From positions 5,704,001 through 5,768,000 of the forward strand of contig NZ_JARXYJ010000001.1 of NCBI RefSeq assembly GCF_029894425.1: 64,000 nt of DNA, written 5' to 3'. Positions within the stretch are counted from its first letter, which is position 1, and each line of letters starts with the position of its first letter. The notes beneath the pieces were generated by a model. It ran no database searches, was not told where the DNA came from, and worked only from the letters and a program-made list of their open reading frames with translations. Origin of the DNA: Streptomyces sp. SAI-127. Lineage in GTDB: Bacteria; Actinomycetota; Actinomycetes; Streptomycetales; Streptomycetaceae. Shown here in pieces: positions 15,629-29,478 of this stretch. The position numbers were made by a program, and so were the translations under genes.

Positions 15629-16621
15629 ATGCGTCGACCCTTCGCCCTCCTCGCCGGGACCCTGCTCGTGGGCGCCTTCACCCTGCCCGCCGCCGTGCCC
15701 GCCTCCGCCGCCGACGGGGACGGGAAGGGGGACAAGGGCTTCACCATCAGCGATCCCCGGATCACCGAGTCCAGCGGGCTCGCCGCCTCGCGGCAGCACC
15801 CCGGCATCTACTGGACCCACAACGACCAGGACACCGGCGCGTATCTGTACGCCGTCGACAGCGCCACCGGCAAGACCGTCGCCAGGGTCACCATGACCGG
15901 CGTCGGTACCCCGAGGGACGTCGAGGCAATCGCGATGGGGCCCGACAACGAACTCTGGGTCGGCGACATCGGCGACAACGACGGGGTCACCTGGCCCTAT
16001 GTGTGGATCTACAAGCTGCCTGAGCCGAAGGTCCTCAAGGACCAGTCCGTCAAGGCCACGCAGTACGTCGTGAAGTACACCGACGGCTCGCGCGACGCCG
16101 AGTCGATGGTCGTCCACCCCAGGACCGGTCGCGTCTACATCATCGACAAGCACGAGGACGGCGGGCATCTCTACGAGGGGCCCGCCACCCTCTCCCCCTC
16201 GGGGACGAACGTCTTCAAGCCCGTCAAACCCGTCGACCTGTGGGCGACCGACGCGGCGTTCTCGCCCGACGGCAAACAGCTCGTCGTACGCGGGTACCTC
16301 GGCGGTATCTGGTACGACTGGAACGGCGGCGACATCAAGCGCGGCGGGCGGATCAGCGTGCCGCTCGGGCAGGGGGAGTCCGTCTCCTACTCGCCCGACG
16401 GGACCAAGATCCTGCTCGGCATGGAGGGCGCGGACAGCGAGGTGGAGGCGCAGGACGCACCCGGAGATGGCGGCTCCAAGTCGCCCTCCGGGAGCGGGAG
16501 TTCCTCGGCCTCGGGAAGTGACGGCGGCGGGAACTCCGGCGGCACCATCAAGATCGGCGCCCTCGCCCTGGGGGCCGTCGCCGTGCTCTTCGGACTCCGG
16601 CGGCTATTCCGGCGCTCGTGA
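15629..16621 (+). CDS. secreted WD40-like beta-propeller protein with C-terminal membrane segment
   Basis: A 330-residue protein. A signal peptide (MRRPFALLAGTLLVGAFTLPAAVPASAADG) is followed by propeller-type repeats such as DPRITESSGLAASRQHPGIYWTHND, PRDVEAIAMGPDNELWVGDIGDND, TDAAFSPDGKQLVVRGYLGG and YSPDGTKILLGMEG. A Ser/Gly-rich linker (about 280-305) leads to a hydrophobic stretch (IGALALGAVAVLFGL) and a basic end, so the protein is probably held on the outer face of the membrane. ATG 15629 is chosen because it gives a clean signal peptide. The ligand or activity is unknown. Its end overlaps the convergent tetR by 18 bp. Confidence 0.8.
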   Translation: MRRPFALLAGTLLVGAFTLPAAVPASAADGDGKGDKGFTISDPRITESSGLAASRQHPGIYWTHNDQDTGAYLYAVDSATGKTVARVTMTGVGTPRDVEAIAMGPDNELWVGDIGDNDGVTWPYVWIYKLPEPKVLKDQSVKATQYVVKYTDGSRDAESMVVHPRTGRVYIIDKHEDGGHLYEGPATLSPSGTNVFKPVKPVDLWATDAAFSPDGKQLVVRGYLGGIWYDWNGGDIKRGGRISVPLGQGESVSYSPDGTKILLGMEGADSEVEAQDAPGDGGSKSPSGSGSSSASGSDGGGNSGGTIKIGALALGAVAVLFGLRRLFRRS

Positions 16622-17378
16622 GCCCTCGCGCCGGCCGGCCACGAACACCTCGAGCCCGTCCAGGATCCGCTGGAGTCCGAACTCGAAGTGGTCGAACTCC
16701 GGGCTCCACGTGTCCTCGGCGAGGGAGCCGAGGACCGGGTAGCGGCCGGTGGCCATGACCTTCTCGATGAACGGGGCCTGGGCCGCGAAGAAGTCCGCGG
16801 TCGTCATCCCCGAGGTGCGCTCCGCCTCCCGCTGGTAGACCTGCGTGCGCGCGGCCCCGACGACGTAGCCGTCGACCATGATGACCGCCGACACCAACTC
16901 GGGATCGGTCAGGCCCATCGGGCGGATCCGGCCGAGCACCTTCTCCATGCCGTCCAGCGCGCTCGGCGCCGAGCAACGGGCGGGCCTGGTTGACGCCGAG
17001 CAGCCAGGGGTGGCGGGTGTAGAGGGCGAGCGTGGCGCGGGCCATGGCCTCCAGGGCGGAGCGCCAGGTGCCGTCGCCGAGGTCGGCCGGGTTCTCGGAG
17101 GGGCGCTGGACGCGGTCGAGCATCAGGTCGAGCAGCTCGGCCTTGCCGGGGACGTACCGGTACAGGGACATCGCGCCGGTGCCGAGCTCGGTGGCGATCC
17201 GGCGCATCGAGACCGCGTCGAACCCCTCCTCGTCCGCGATCCGGACGGCCGCTTCCACGATCCGGTCCAGCGTCAGCCCCGGCTTGGGCCCCCGGCTGGG
17301 GCGCGGAGCCCCGTCCCACAGCAGCTCGAGCGTGCGGACGATGTCCCCGCTGCCACTGGTGTCCCCGCTGCTCGTCAT
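16604..17378 (-). pseudogene. TetR/AcrR-family regulator, interrupted by a +1 frameshift
   Basis: The intact gene would encode about 257 residues. The HTH LDRIVEAAVRIADEEGFDAVSMRRIATELGTGAMSLYRYV and much of the ligand-binding half are in the first frame, which breaks after QARPLLG. From about 16967 the next frame carries the rest: LDGMEKVLGRIRPMGLTDPELVSAVI through FEFGLQRILDGLEVFVAGRR. One surplus base in GCTCGGCGCCGAGC (16961-16974) explains it; without it the junction reads LLGPSALDGMEKV. The regulator faces the DrrAB-like exporter at 17466 across a strong palindrome. As written, the protein would keep its HTH but lose most of the C-terminal domain. An assembly error is equally possible. 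Confidence 0.85.
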
Positions 17379-17402
17379 GGTGGCAGCTTAGTTCCGGCGC
17401 AA

Positions 17403-17446
17403 AACTGAGTACAGCGTACGCGCAATCGGGTACGCTGTACTCAGTT
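17403..17446. promoter_or_regulatory. 17-bp perfect inverted repeat, TetR operator overlapping the exporter promoter
   Basis: AACTGAGTACAGCGTAC (17403-17419) and GTACGCTGTACTCAGTT (17430-17446) are perfect inverted arms around a 10-bp spacer. Each arm holds a smaller pseudo-palindrome, GTAC-AGC-GTAC or GTAC-GCT-GTAC, so two dimers could bind side by side. It sits 24 bp from the tetR start and 19 bp before the exporter start, which suggests joint control of both genes. Confidence 0.88.
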
Positions 17447-17465
17447 AAGGAGCGAAGGGGGACCC

Positions 17466-18431
17466 ATGACCGACCACGGATACGCCGTCCACGCCGAGGG
17501 GCTGGAGAAGCGCTACGGCGAGAAACGTGCCCTCGACGGCTTCGACCTCGCCGTCCGCGAGGGCACCGTGCACGGCTTGCTCGGGCCGAACGGCGCGGGG
17601 AAGACCACGGCGGTCCGCATCCTGTCCACGCTGATCCGGCTGGACGGCGGCCGGGCCACCGTGGCCGGCCTGGACGTGGCCCGGCAGGGGCGCGAGGTGC
17701 GGTCGAGGATCGGACTCACCGGGCAGTACGCCGCCGTGGACGAGGTCCTCACCGGCCGGCAGAACCTGGAGATGTTCGGGCGGCTGTTCCACCTCGGCGG
17801 GAAGCGGGCCAAGCAGCGCGCCGCCGAACTCCTGGAACAGTTCGACCTCACCGACGCCGCCGACAAGGGCGTAGGCAAGTACAGCGGCGGTATGCGGCGC
17901 CGGCTCGACCTCGCCGCCTCCATGATCCTCGCGCCCGCCGTGCTCTTCCTCGACGAGCCGACGACCGGCCTGGACCCCCGTAGCCGCGGCGAAGTATGGG
18001 AGTCCGTACGGGCGTTGGTGGCAAGCGGCACCACCGTGCTGCTGACCACGCAGTACCTGGAGGAGGCCGACAAGCTCGCCTCCCGCATCACCGTCATCGA
18101 CCAGGGCCGGTCCATCGCCGACGACACCCCGGACGGGCTCAAGGACCGGGTCGGCGGCGACCGTATCGAGGTCGTGGTCGCCGAGCGGTCGGAGATCCCG
18201 CGCGTGGTGAAGGTCGTCGCCCGGGTCTCCGACGGTGAACCCGAGGCGGAGGAAGGGGAGTTGCGCGTGCACGCCCCCGTGGTCGACCGCGTCTCCGCGC
18301 TCACCGAAGTCGCCCGCACCCTCCAGGACGAGGGCGTGCGGGTCGAGGACATCGGACTGCGCAGGCCGAGCCTCGACGATGTGTTCCTGCGCCTGACCGG
18401 ACACCGGACGGACAAGGAGACGGCTGCATGA
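17466..18431 (+). CDS. DrrA-like ABC exporter ATP-binding protein (system 2)
   Basis: A 321-residue DrrA-type ATPase for drug or metabolite export. Walker A is GPNGAGKTT, the Q-loop lies in [18 protein letters not shown], the signature is [12 protein letters not shown] and Walker B is [36 protein letters not shown] carries the switch region. The DUF4162-like tail ([22 protein letters not shown]) follows. It is clearly paralogous to the ATPase at 12788 but belongs to a different regulatory unit, with a TetR operator upstream. The stop overlaps the permease start (ATGA). GGGGGA precedes the ATG. Confidence 0.95.
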   Translation: MTDHGYAVHAEGLEKRYGEKRALDGFDLAVREGTVHGLLGPNGAGKTTAVRILSTLIRLDGGRATVAGLDVARQGREVRSRIGLTGQYAAVDEVLTGRQNLEMFGRLFHLGGKRAKQRAAELLEQFDLTDAADKGVGKYSGGMRRRLDLAASMILAPAVLFLDEPTTGLDPRSRGEVWESVRALVASGTTVLLTTQYLEEADKLASRITVIDQGRSIADDTPDGLKDRVGGDRIEVVVAERSEIPRVVKVVARVSDGEPEAEEGELRVHAPVVDRVSALTEVARTLQDEGVRVEDIGLRRPSLDDVFLRLTGHRTDKETAA

Positions 18432-19237
18432 GCACCATGGAGGCCACCCACGGCCGTACCTACTGGGTCCTCGCCGACGTGTGGAACATCGTCCGCCGCG
18501 GCCTCACCCACTACCGGCGCCAACCCATCAACATCGCCTGGCAGCTGGGCTTCCCGATCCTCTCCGTGCTGCTCTACGGCTATGTCTTCGGCAGCGCCAT
18601 GCAGGTGCCCGGCGGCGGGGACTACAAGGACTTCCTGATGCCCGGCATGTTCGTGATGACGATGGCCTTCGGCTTCATCAACACGGCCACCCTCGTGGTG
18701 TACGACGCCACGAAGGGCGTGATCGACCGGTTCCGCTCGATGCCGATGGCCTCGTCCGCGGTGGTCGCGGGGCGCGGGGTGACCGATCTGCTTGTCGCCT
18801 GCGCCGAGTTGGCGATCATGATGCTCACCGCGGTGGCCATGGGCTGGCGGCCCGACGGCGGGCTCGGCTTCCTCGCCGCCTTCGGACTGCTGCTGTGGCT
18901 CAGGTTCGCGCTGATCTGGATCGGGGTGTGGCTGGGCCTGATGGTCCCCAACCCGGAGGCGGCGGGCGGCCTGTTCGCGGTCGCCTTCCCGCTCACGATG
19001 ATCTCCAGCATCTTCGTCGCGCCTCAGCTGATGCCCGACTGGCTGGGCGCGGTGGCCGCGTGGAACCCGATCTCCTCGACCGCTGCCGCCAGCCGCGACC
19101 TGTTCGGCACGCCGGTGGGCGGCGGGGACTCCTGGGTCGAGCAGCACGCCCTGCTGATGGCCGGAGTGTGGCCCGTGGTGCTCACGGCGATCTTCCTGCC
19201 GCTGGCGGTACGGAGGTTCCAGAAGCTGAGTCGGTGA
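18428..19237 (+). CDS. DrrB-like ABC-2 permease (system 2)
   Basis: A 269-residue ABC-2 permease with six predicted helices. Visible landmarks are [21 protein letters not shown] (helix 1), [25 protein letters not shown], the coupling loop [20 protein letters not shown], and [25 protein letters not shown] in the outer loop before the last helix. It forms the exporter with the ATPase that overlaps it by 4 bp. The cargo is unknown. Confidence 0.94.
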   Translation: MSTMEATHGRTYWVLADVWNIVRRGLTHYRRQPINIAWQLGFPILSVLLYGYVFGSAMQVPGGGDYKDFLMPGMFVMTMAFGFINTATLVVYDATKGVIDRFRSMPMASSAVVAGRGVTDLLVACAELAIMMLTAVAMGWRPDGGLGFLAAFGLLLWLRFALIWIGVWLGLMVPNPEAAGGLFAVAFPLTMISSIFVAPQLMPDWLGAVAAWNPISSTAAASRDLFGTPVGGGDSWVEQHALLMAGVWPVVLTAIFLPLAVRRFQKLSR

Positions 19238-19288
19238 CGTCCCGCGCACAAGTGACGTCCCATGTCTTGACGTGTTCATGTGACCTGA

Positions 19289-20881
<1,593 letters not shown>

Positions 20882-20906
20882 GGGTGGCGCGGGGGTCCGT
20901 GTGACG

Positions 20907-20934
20907 GGGGCGCTCGGTGGGTGCCGAGCGCCCC
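20907..20934 (+). terminator. hairpin terminator after the cellulase gene
   Basis: GGGGCGCTCGG (20907-20917) pairs perfectly with CCGAGCGCCCC (20924-20934) around a 6-nt loop, 25 bp after the cellulase stop. Confidence 0.8.
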
Positions 20935-21213
20935 TTCCACGGTGCGATGCCGCAGCTGCCCTGCTCGCTCAGCGAAGCCGCGAGAAGGGCGGCGGGTTCT
21001 CCCCCGCCCGCTGCTTGACCAAGCCTTCTTTCCTCGAACGGCAAGGGAAAGTCGAGGTCGATCTCATGGGCGTTCGTCCTCAGCAGCAAGGATCTCGTCC
21101 TCACTCCGGTCCACGCGCCCCACCCTTCGTCGGCTGAGCTTCCCATGCAATCGGGACTCGTTGAGGATGGCTCCGGACCCTGGGATCTACGCACAATTCC
21201 TCGGAAGGACACG
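20935..21213. other. non-coding gap before the peptidase E gene
   Basis: Between the cellulase terminator and ATG 21214 there are about 280 bp without a frame of coding quality; local GC falls and codon phase is lost. No repeat or known regulatory motif was recognised. It presumably holds the promoter of the peptidase E-like gene. Confidence 0.5.
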
Positions 21214-21888
21214 ATGAAGCTTCTCCTCACCGACTCCGGTGTCAAGAACGCGCGCATCCAGGACGCGTTGGTCGACCTCCTGGGCAAGCCGATCGCCGAG
21301 TCCAGCGCCCTGTGCATCCCCACCGCGGGGTACGGGGCTCCCGACGCTGATCCGGGCGGGCCATGGCGATTCATCAGCGGACGATCCCCCCTCCCCATGG
21401 CCGGGCTGGGGTGGAAGTCGGTGGGCGTGCTGGAGCTCACCGCGCTGCCCAGCATCGACGAAGCGCGCTGGGTCTCCTGGGTCCGGGAAGCCGACGCCCT
21501 GCTGGTCAACGGCGGTGACGCGCTGTATCTGGCTCACTGGATGCGGGAATCCGGGCTCGCTGAACTCCTGCCGTCGCTGCACGACACGGTCTACGTGGGA
21601 CTCAGCGCCGGGAGCATGGTGATGACACCCCGCATCGGGCAGGACTTCGTGGGCTGGGAGCCGCCTACCGGCGGTGACAGCACATTGGGCCTGGTCGATT
21701 TTTCGATCTTCCCGCACCTGGATCACCCTGCTTGCCCGGAGAACACCATGGCCTTGGCAGAACGATGGGCGGCCGGGATCGGGGGTCCGGCGTACGCGAT
21801 CGACGAGCAGACCGCCATCAAGGTGGCGGACGGCGCCGTCGAGGTGGTCTCCGAGGGTCACTGGAAATTCTTCGACCCGACCTCGTAA
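21214..21888 (+). CDS. peptidase E-like protein (S51, class I glutamine amidotransferase fold)
   Basis: A 224-residue protein resembling alpha-aspartyl dipeptidase PepE. ADALLVNGGDALYLAHWM is the NGG-D oxyanion block, the nucleophile elbow is GLSAGSM (S131), and the histidine lies in FPHLDHP (H168 or H171). MKLLLTDSGVKN is the usual N-terminus. The family cleaves dipeptides with N-terminal aspartate, or acts on cyanophycin fragments in related members; the substrate here is not fixed. The start is supported by GGAAGGA. The gene stands alone; base composition in and before it is less GC-biased than its neighbours. Confidence 0.85.
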   Translation: MKLLLTDSGVKNARIQDALVDLLGKPIAESSALCIPTAGYGAPDADPGGPWRFISGRSPLPMAGLGWKSVGVLELTALPSIDEARWVSWVREADALLVNGGDALYLAHWMRESGLAELLPSLHDTVYVGLSAGSMVMTPRIGQDFVGWEPPTGGDSTLGLVDFSIFPHLDHPACPENTMALAERWAAGIGGPAYAIDEQTAIKVADGAVEVVSEGHWKFFDPTS

Positions 21889-21906
21889 CTGGAAGCGCCG
21901 GCGGAG

Positions 21907-22236
21907 GTGCCGGCAGGTCAGGACGAGGGCAGCGATGACTGGGTGGAATACGTCGAGATCGGCTTGGGCGACGGCCCGGCCCGTGACCTCTGGAGGCAAC
22001 TGATGGCCGTCTACACCCCGAAGTTTCCCGACTCGATCGTCGCGGAGTACTGGAACAAGGGCCGAGCCAATGGACGTGCCGAGGACATCCTCCGCCTCCT
22101 CGACCGGCGTGGCATCGAGGTCCCCGACGCCGTCCGGGAGCGGGTCAAGGACTGCACCGACCTCGATGTGCTGAGTGTCTGGTTCGACCGTTCCCTGACC
22201 GTGGCAAGTGCCGAGGAGCTGTTCGTCGAGGAGTAG
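21907..22236 (+). pseudogene. C-terminal remnant of an Rpn-like/putative transposase-nuclease family protein
   Basis: Only about 80 meaningful residues remain: EIGLGDGPARDLWRQLMAVYTPKFPDSIVAEYWNKGRANGRAEDILRLLDRRGIEVPDAVRERV and a tail LTVASAEELFVEE. In streptomycetes this is the end of a roughly 290-residue family related to the Rpn/YhgA putative recombination nucleases, whose N-terminal nuclease core is missing here. The frame opens at GTG 21907, only 18 bp after the peptidase E stop, and has no obvious ribosome site. I infer a truncated relic; a small active C-terminal protein cannot be excluded. Confidence 0.6.
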
Positions 22237-22248
22237 CCGGAAGCGCGA

Positions 22249-22282
22249 GAAGGGGCGCCCGGTGTTCGCCGGGCGCCCCTTC
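22249..22282. terminator. bidirectional hairpin terminator
   Basis: A perfect 14-bp stem, GAAGGGGCGCCCGG (22249-22262) with CCGGGCGCCCCTTC (22269-22282), closes a 6-nt loop TGTTCG between the convergent Rpn-like remnant and serC. Confidence 0.9.
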
Positions 22283-22304
22283 GTCGTCGTAGCGGAAGCG
22301 GGTG

Positions 22305-26412
<4,108 letters not shown>

Positions 26413-26775
26413 AGGGATCAGGCGGGCGTTGCCTACTGATCAGTCCTCGCAGGGGGAGTCGCCGGTGAAGGCTGTGGAACGGGGTGGGTGGGGTCGCCCG
26501 TGGGGCAGGGGCAGGGGGGCTCGCAGGGCGTGTCGCCGGTGAAGGGCCGTGGAGTGAGGTGGCTCGGATCGCTTGTGGGCGGGGCAGTGGGTGTGCGGGC
26601 TGGCGGGGGAGTCGCCGGTGAAGGCTGTGGAACGGGGTGGGTGGGGTCGCCCGTGGGGCAGGGCGGCAGGAAGGCTCGTGGAGTGCGGCGAACGCTCATT
26701 GGTCCGGGCGGTAGGGAGCGGCTCATAGTGCGGGATGGCCGGACGACTTCCCGGGGCCGTTGCGATACTCCCGCC
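26413..26775. repeat. gap with two identical 59-bp direct repeats and a degenerate middle copy
   Basis: The sequence at 26452-26510 recurs exactly at 26605-26663 (59 of 59 bases; offset 153 bp). A partial copy sharing GTCGCCGGTGAAGG and CGTGGAGTG-type pieces lies at about 26530-26590. Frames in the area are open on both strands only because the repeats lack stops. No ribosome site or protein family supports a gene. The rest of the gap up to 26775 is ordinary and probably holds the promoter of the GNAT gene. Confidence 0.85.
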
Positions 26776-27237
26776 GTGGAGACGAAGACCTCTCTCGTGG
26801 ACTGGACCCTGCGTCCGGCGCACCCCGCCGACGTCGAGCCGATAGCCGAGCTGCGGGCCGTCGTGATGCGCCCCGATCTGGAGCGGCTGGGCCGGTTCGA
26901 CGAGCACCGGGTGCGGCAGCGGTTCCGGGACGCCTTCGTCGAGCGGCACATGTCGATCATCATGGCCGAGGGGCGTTTCGCGGGCTGTGTCGCGCTGCGG
27001 CCGGCCGCGGACGGACACTGGCTGGAGCACTTCTTCATCGCCCCGGAACTCCAGGGCCACGGCCTCGGCTCGGCCGTCCTGCGCAGTCTGCTCGCGCGGA
27101 CCGACGCCGGCGGCGAACTCGTCCGCCTCGACGTCCTCCAGGGCAGCGCGGCCCGACGCCTGTACGAGCGCCACGGCTTCACGGTGGAGACCGAGGACCC
27201 GGTGGACGTCTTCATGGTGCGGGAACCGCGCCGGTAG
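26776..27237 (+). CDS. GNAT family N-acetyltransferase
   Basis: A 153-residue acetyltransferase: WTLRPAHPADVEPIAELRAVVMR (strand 1 and helix 1), HFFIAPELQGHGLGSAVLRSLL with the Q-G-H-G-L-G acetyl-CoA loop, and LYERHGFTVETEDPVDVFMVREP at the C-terminus. GTG 26776 is the best start; frames that extend upstream run through the 59-bp repeats. Substrate unknown. Confidence 0.85.
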   Translation: METKTSLVDWTLRPAHPADVEPIAELRAVVMRPDLERLGRFDEHRVRQRFRDAFVERHMSIIMAEGRFAGCVALRPAADGHWLEHFFIAPELQGHGLGSAVLRSLLARTDAGGELVRLDVLQGSAARRLYERHGFTVETEDPVDVFMVREPRR

Positions 27238-27366
27238 CCGTTCGGGGGCGGCCGCCAGCCACTCGGGGGACAGTCGTATAACGGGTTTACGCACATGACC
27301 AGGTCCACTATCGTGAACTGAGCAGTGCATCACGATGGACGAACCCCGAGCCGATCTGGAAGCCCC

Positions 27367-28305
27367 GTGACCACCTCCAACAGCGCCCCGACGTCGTCAC
27401 CGACCTCCGTGGCCATCACGCCCACCCACGGGCCCCGCCGCTCCAGCTCCCTCGGTCCCGTCGGCCTGGTGCTCGCCGGGGGCGTCTCCGTGCAGTTCGG
27501 CGCGGCGCTGGCCGTGACCCTGATGCCGAGGGCGGGCGCCCTCGGAGTCGTGACCCTGCGGCTGCTGGCGGCCGCGGTCGTCCTCCTCGTCGTCTGCCGC
27601 CCCCGGCTGCGCGGACACTCCCGCACCGACTGGGGCACGGTCGTCGCCTTCGGCCTCACCCTGGCCGCGATGAACGGCCTCTTCTACCAGGCCGTCGACC
27701 GCATCTCCCTGGGCGCCGCGGTGACCCTGGAGTTCCTCGGGCCCCTCGCCCTCTCGGTGCTCGCCTCCCGCCGCGCGGTCAACACCGTCTGGGCCGGACT
27801 CGCGCTCGCCGGTGTCTTCCTCCTGGGCGGCGGGGACTTCGGCGACCTGGACGCGGCGGGCGTCGTCTTCGCGCTGGGCGCGGGCGCCATGTGGGCGGCG
27901 TACATCGTCTTCAGTGGGTGGACGGGCCGCCGCTTCCCGCAGGCCGACGGCCTCGCCCTGGCGATGGCGGTCGGCGCGCTGGCGTTCCTGCCGCTCGGCA
28001 TCGCGGAGTCCGGCACCCGGCTCCTCGACCCGGTGACCGTGGGCCTCGGCGCGGCGGTGGCCCTGATGTCCTCCGTCCTGCCCTACACCCTCGAACTCCT
28101 CGCCCTGCGCACCCTGCCCGCCTCCGCCTTCGCGATCCTCATGAGCCTGGAGCCGGCCATGGCCGCCCTCGCGGGCTTCCTGATCCTCGACCAGGCCCTG
28201 TCCGCGCTCCAGGCGCTCGCCGTCGCGCTCGTGATCGCGGCGAGCATGGGAGCGGTCCGGACACAGGTGGGACGGGGCAAGGCAACGCTCCCGCCGGTCG
28301 ACTGA
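27367..28305 (+). CDS. EamA/DMT-family transporter (RhtA-like)
   Basis: A 312-residue drug/metabolite transporter with ten hydrophobic helices arranged as two EamA repeats. LDAAGVVFALGAGAMWAAYIVF starts the second repeat and SSVLPYTLELLALRTLPASAFAILMSLEPAMAALAGFLILDQ is the typical second-half signature of threonine/homoserine exporter RhtA. The GTG at 27367 follows CTGGAAG; the first 35 residues are a Ser/Thr/Pro-rich cytoplasmic leader. Cargo is probably an amino acid or related metabolite. Confidence 0.9.
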   Translation: MTTSNSAPTSSPTSVAITPTHGPRRSSSLGPVGLVLAGGVSVQFGAALAVTLMPRAGALGVVTLRLLAAAVVLLVVCRPRLRGHSRTDWGTVVAFGLTLAAMNGLFYQAVDRISLGAAVTLEFLGPLALSVLASRRAVNTVWAGLALAGVFLLGGGDFGDLDAAGVVFALGAGAMWAAYIVFSGWTGRRFPQADGLALAMAVGALAFLPLGIAESGTRLLDPVTVGLGAAVALMSSVLPYTLELLALRTLPASAFAILMSLEPAMAALAGFLILDQALSALQALAVALVIAASMGAVRTQVGRGKATLPPVD

Positions 28306-28319
28306 CTGAGTCGGGGTCG

Positions 28320-28465
28320 CCCTGAGTGTCGTAGTCCTCGGGGAGTCCCGTGATGAAGTCGTGGGCACGGGCCGGGCGGGCCACCTCGACGATGGCCTCC
28401 TCGCTCGCCCCGGCCGGCCGCAGCCGATGTCGGCGCGGACCGTGTCGTGCATGACCAGGACGCCC
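28320..28465 (-). pseudogene. relic of an ABC exporter nucleotide-binding domain, minus strand
   Basis: Read on the minus strand in two frames, the piece gives HDTVRADIGCG, then after a one-base shift in the GGCCGGCC run ASEEAIVEVARPARAHDFITGLPEDYDT. AHDFI-x-x-LP-x-x-YDT is a diagnostic stretch between Q-loop and signature in ABCB-type exporters (usual form GTVRENIAYGRP...AHDFI..LPDGYDT). Walker A, signature and membrane domain are absent, so this is a decayed fragment. Confidence 0.75.
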
Positions 28466-28489
28466 CGGTGCCGGTCATCGACGCACCCA

Positions 28490-28576
28490 CGTGATCACTC
28501 ACGACCCGGACCTTCCCCGGCGTCGACCGTGTGATCGTCGCCGAGAGCGGCCGTACCGCCGAGGCGGGCGGCCACA
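28490..28576 (+). pseudogene. relic of an ABC exporter C-terminal end, plus strand
   Basis: On the plus strand, HVITHDPDL followed after a frame change by VDRVIVAESGRTAEAGGH resembles the H-loop and the final strand of an ABC exporter ATPase (consensus ...ITHR...DRVIVLEDGRIAEEGTH). It points the opposite way from the neighbouring fragment at 28320-28465, so the two are not simple pieces of one collinear gene. Confidence 0.55.
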
Positions 28577-28601
28577 CGAGCCGGCCGCCCGGGTCGGCCG
28601 A

Positions 28602-29342
28602 TCAGTCCGCGACCTTCTCCCACACCGAGACGTGCGTCTCGCTCTCGCTCGTGAAGGGCGTGCGGCTCCAGTCCTCCCACCGGTCCCGCAGCCGCATCCC
28701 GGCCAGCCGCGCCATGAGATCCAGCTCCGCGGGCCAGACGTACCGGAAAGGGATGGTCCGGAAGGAACCCCGGCCGTCCTCGACCCTGACGTGGTTCGAG
28801 GCCATCGCCTGGGTGGCCACGTCGTAGGTGTCGAAGCCGAGGCGGTTCTCACCGACGTAGAACGGCACGGCGTTCTGCCCCGGCGGAAGCTTCCGCAGCT
28901 GGGGGAGCATGACCTCCACGACGAAGGTCCCACCCGGTGCCAGATGGGCCGCGACATTGCGGAAGCAGTCCACCTGGGCGTCCTGGGTCGTCAGGTTCAT
29001 GATCGTGTTGAAGACCAGGTAGCCGACCGAGAAGGTGCCCGGCACCCGGGCCGACGCGAAGTCCCCGATCGTCACCCCGACCGCCTCGCCACCGGGCTTG
29101 GCCCGCAGCCGGTCCGCCATCGCCCGGGACAGCTCGATGCCGTGCACCTCGACCCCGCGCCGCGCCAGCGGCAACGCGATCCGCCCGGTGCCGACGCCCA
29201 GTTCCAGGGCCCGCCCTTCGCCGGCGAGCTCCGCCAGCACCTCAACAGCCGGCTCGACCGCATCCGGCGCGAACATGTCCGCCGACGACTCGTCGTACGT
29301 CGCGGCGACGGACTCTCCGAAGTAACCGTCGTCATCGATCAT
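28602..29342 (-). CDS. class I SAM-dependent methyltransferase
   Basis: A 246-residue Rossmann-fold methyltransferase. Motif I is [18 protein letters not shown] (about 43-60), motif [19 protein letters not shown], motif IV-like [14 protein letters not shown] and the post-motif [31 protein letters not shown] is a common N-terminus of this Streptomyces group. The acceptor is unknown. ATG 29342 is preferred over upstream frames, which are low-complexity. It is divergent from the catabolic operon at 29479; a palindrome (29434-29447) lies in the shared gap. Confidence 0.88.
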   Translation of the reverse strand: MIDDDGYFGESVAATYDESSADMFAPDAVEPAVEVLAELAGEGRALELGVGTGRIALPLARRGVEVHGIELSRAMADRLRAKPGGEAVGVTIGDFASARVPGTFSVGYLVFNTIMNLTTQDAQVDCFRNVAAHLAPGGTFVVEVMLPQLRKLPPGQNAVPFYVGENRLGFDTYDVATQAMASNHVRVEDGRGSFRTIPFRYVWPAELDLMARLAGMRLRDRWEDWSRTPFTSESETHVSVWEKVAD

Positions 29343-29433
29343 CAGAGGACCGTACTGCGGGGGAGGGGGCGGGCGCCCCCGAATAACGGGCCCGCGCGCA
29401 CCGACCCCGCGCACGCCGCGCTCAGAAATTAAT

Positions 29434-29447
29434 GCAAGCACGCTTGC
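29434..29447. promoter_or_regulatory. palindrome GCAAGC-AC-GCTTGC, candidate TetR site for the catabolic operon
   Basis: The perfect inverted repeat GCAAGC/GCTTGC with a 2-bp centre lies 31 bp before the first gene of the 29.5-39.8 kb operon, whose last gene is a TetR regulator. The A/T-rich flanks (AGAAATTAAT before, TTGTTT after) and placement suit an operator overlapping the promoter. Binding by that regulator is an inference. Confidence 0.6.
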
Positions 29448-29478
29448 TTGTTTCCGGAGTCGCTGCCATTCTCACCCC

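Noticed and set aside
20901..21217. Small frames between the cellulase and peptidase E genes
   Set aside because: They overlap the terminator, lack ribosome sites and have no recognisable protein pattern.
26433..27333. Long minus-strand frames rich in Pro, His and Thr across the 59-bp repeats and the GNAT gene
   Set aside because: They follow the codon pattern of the plus-strand GNAT gene or the repeats; no ribosome site and no family match.
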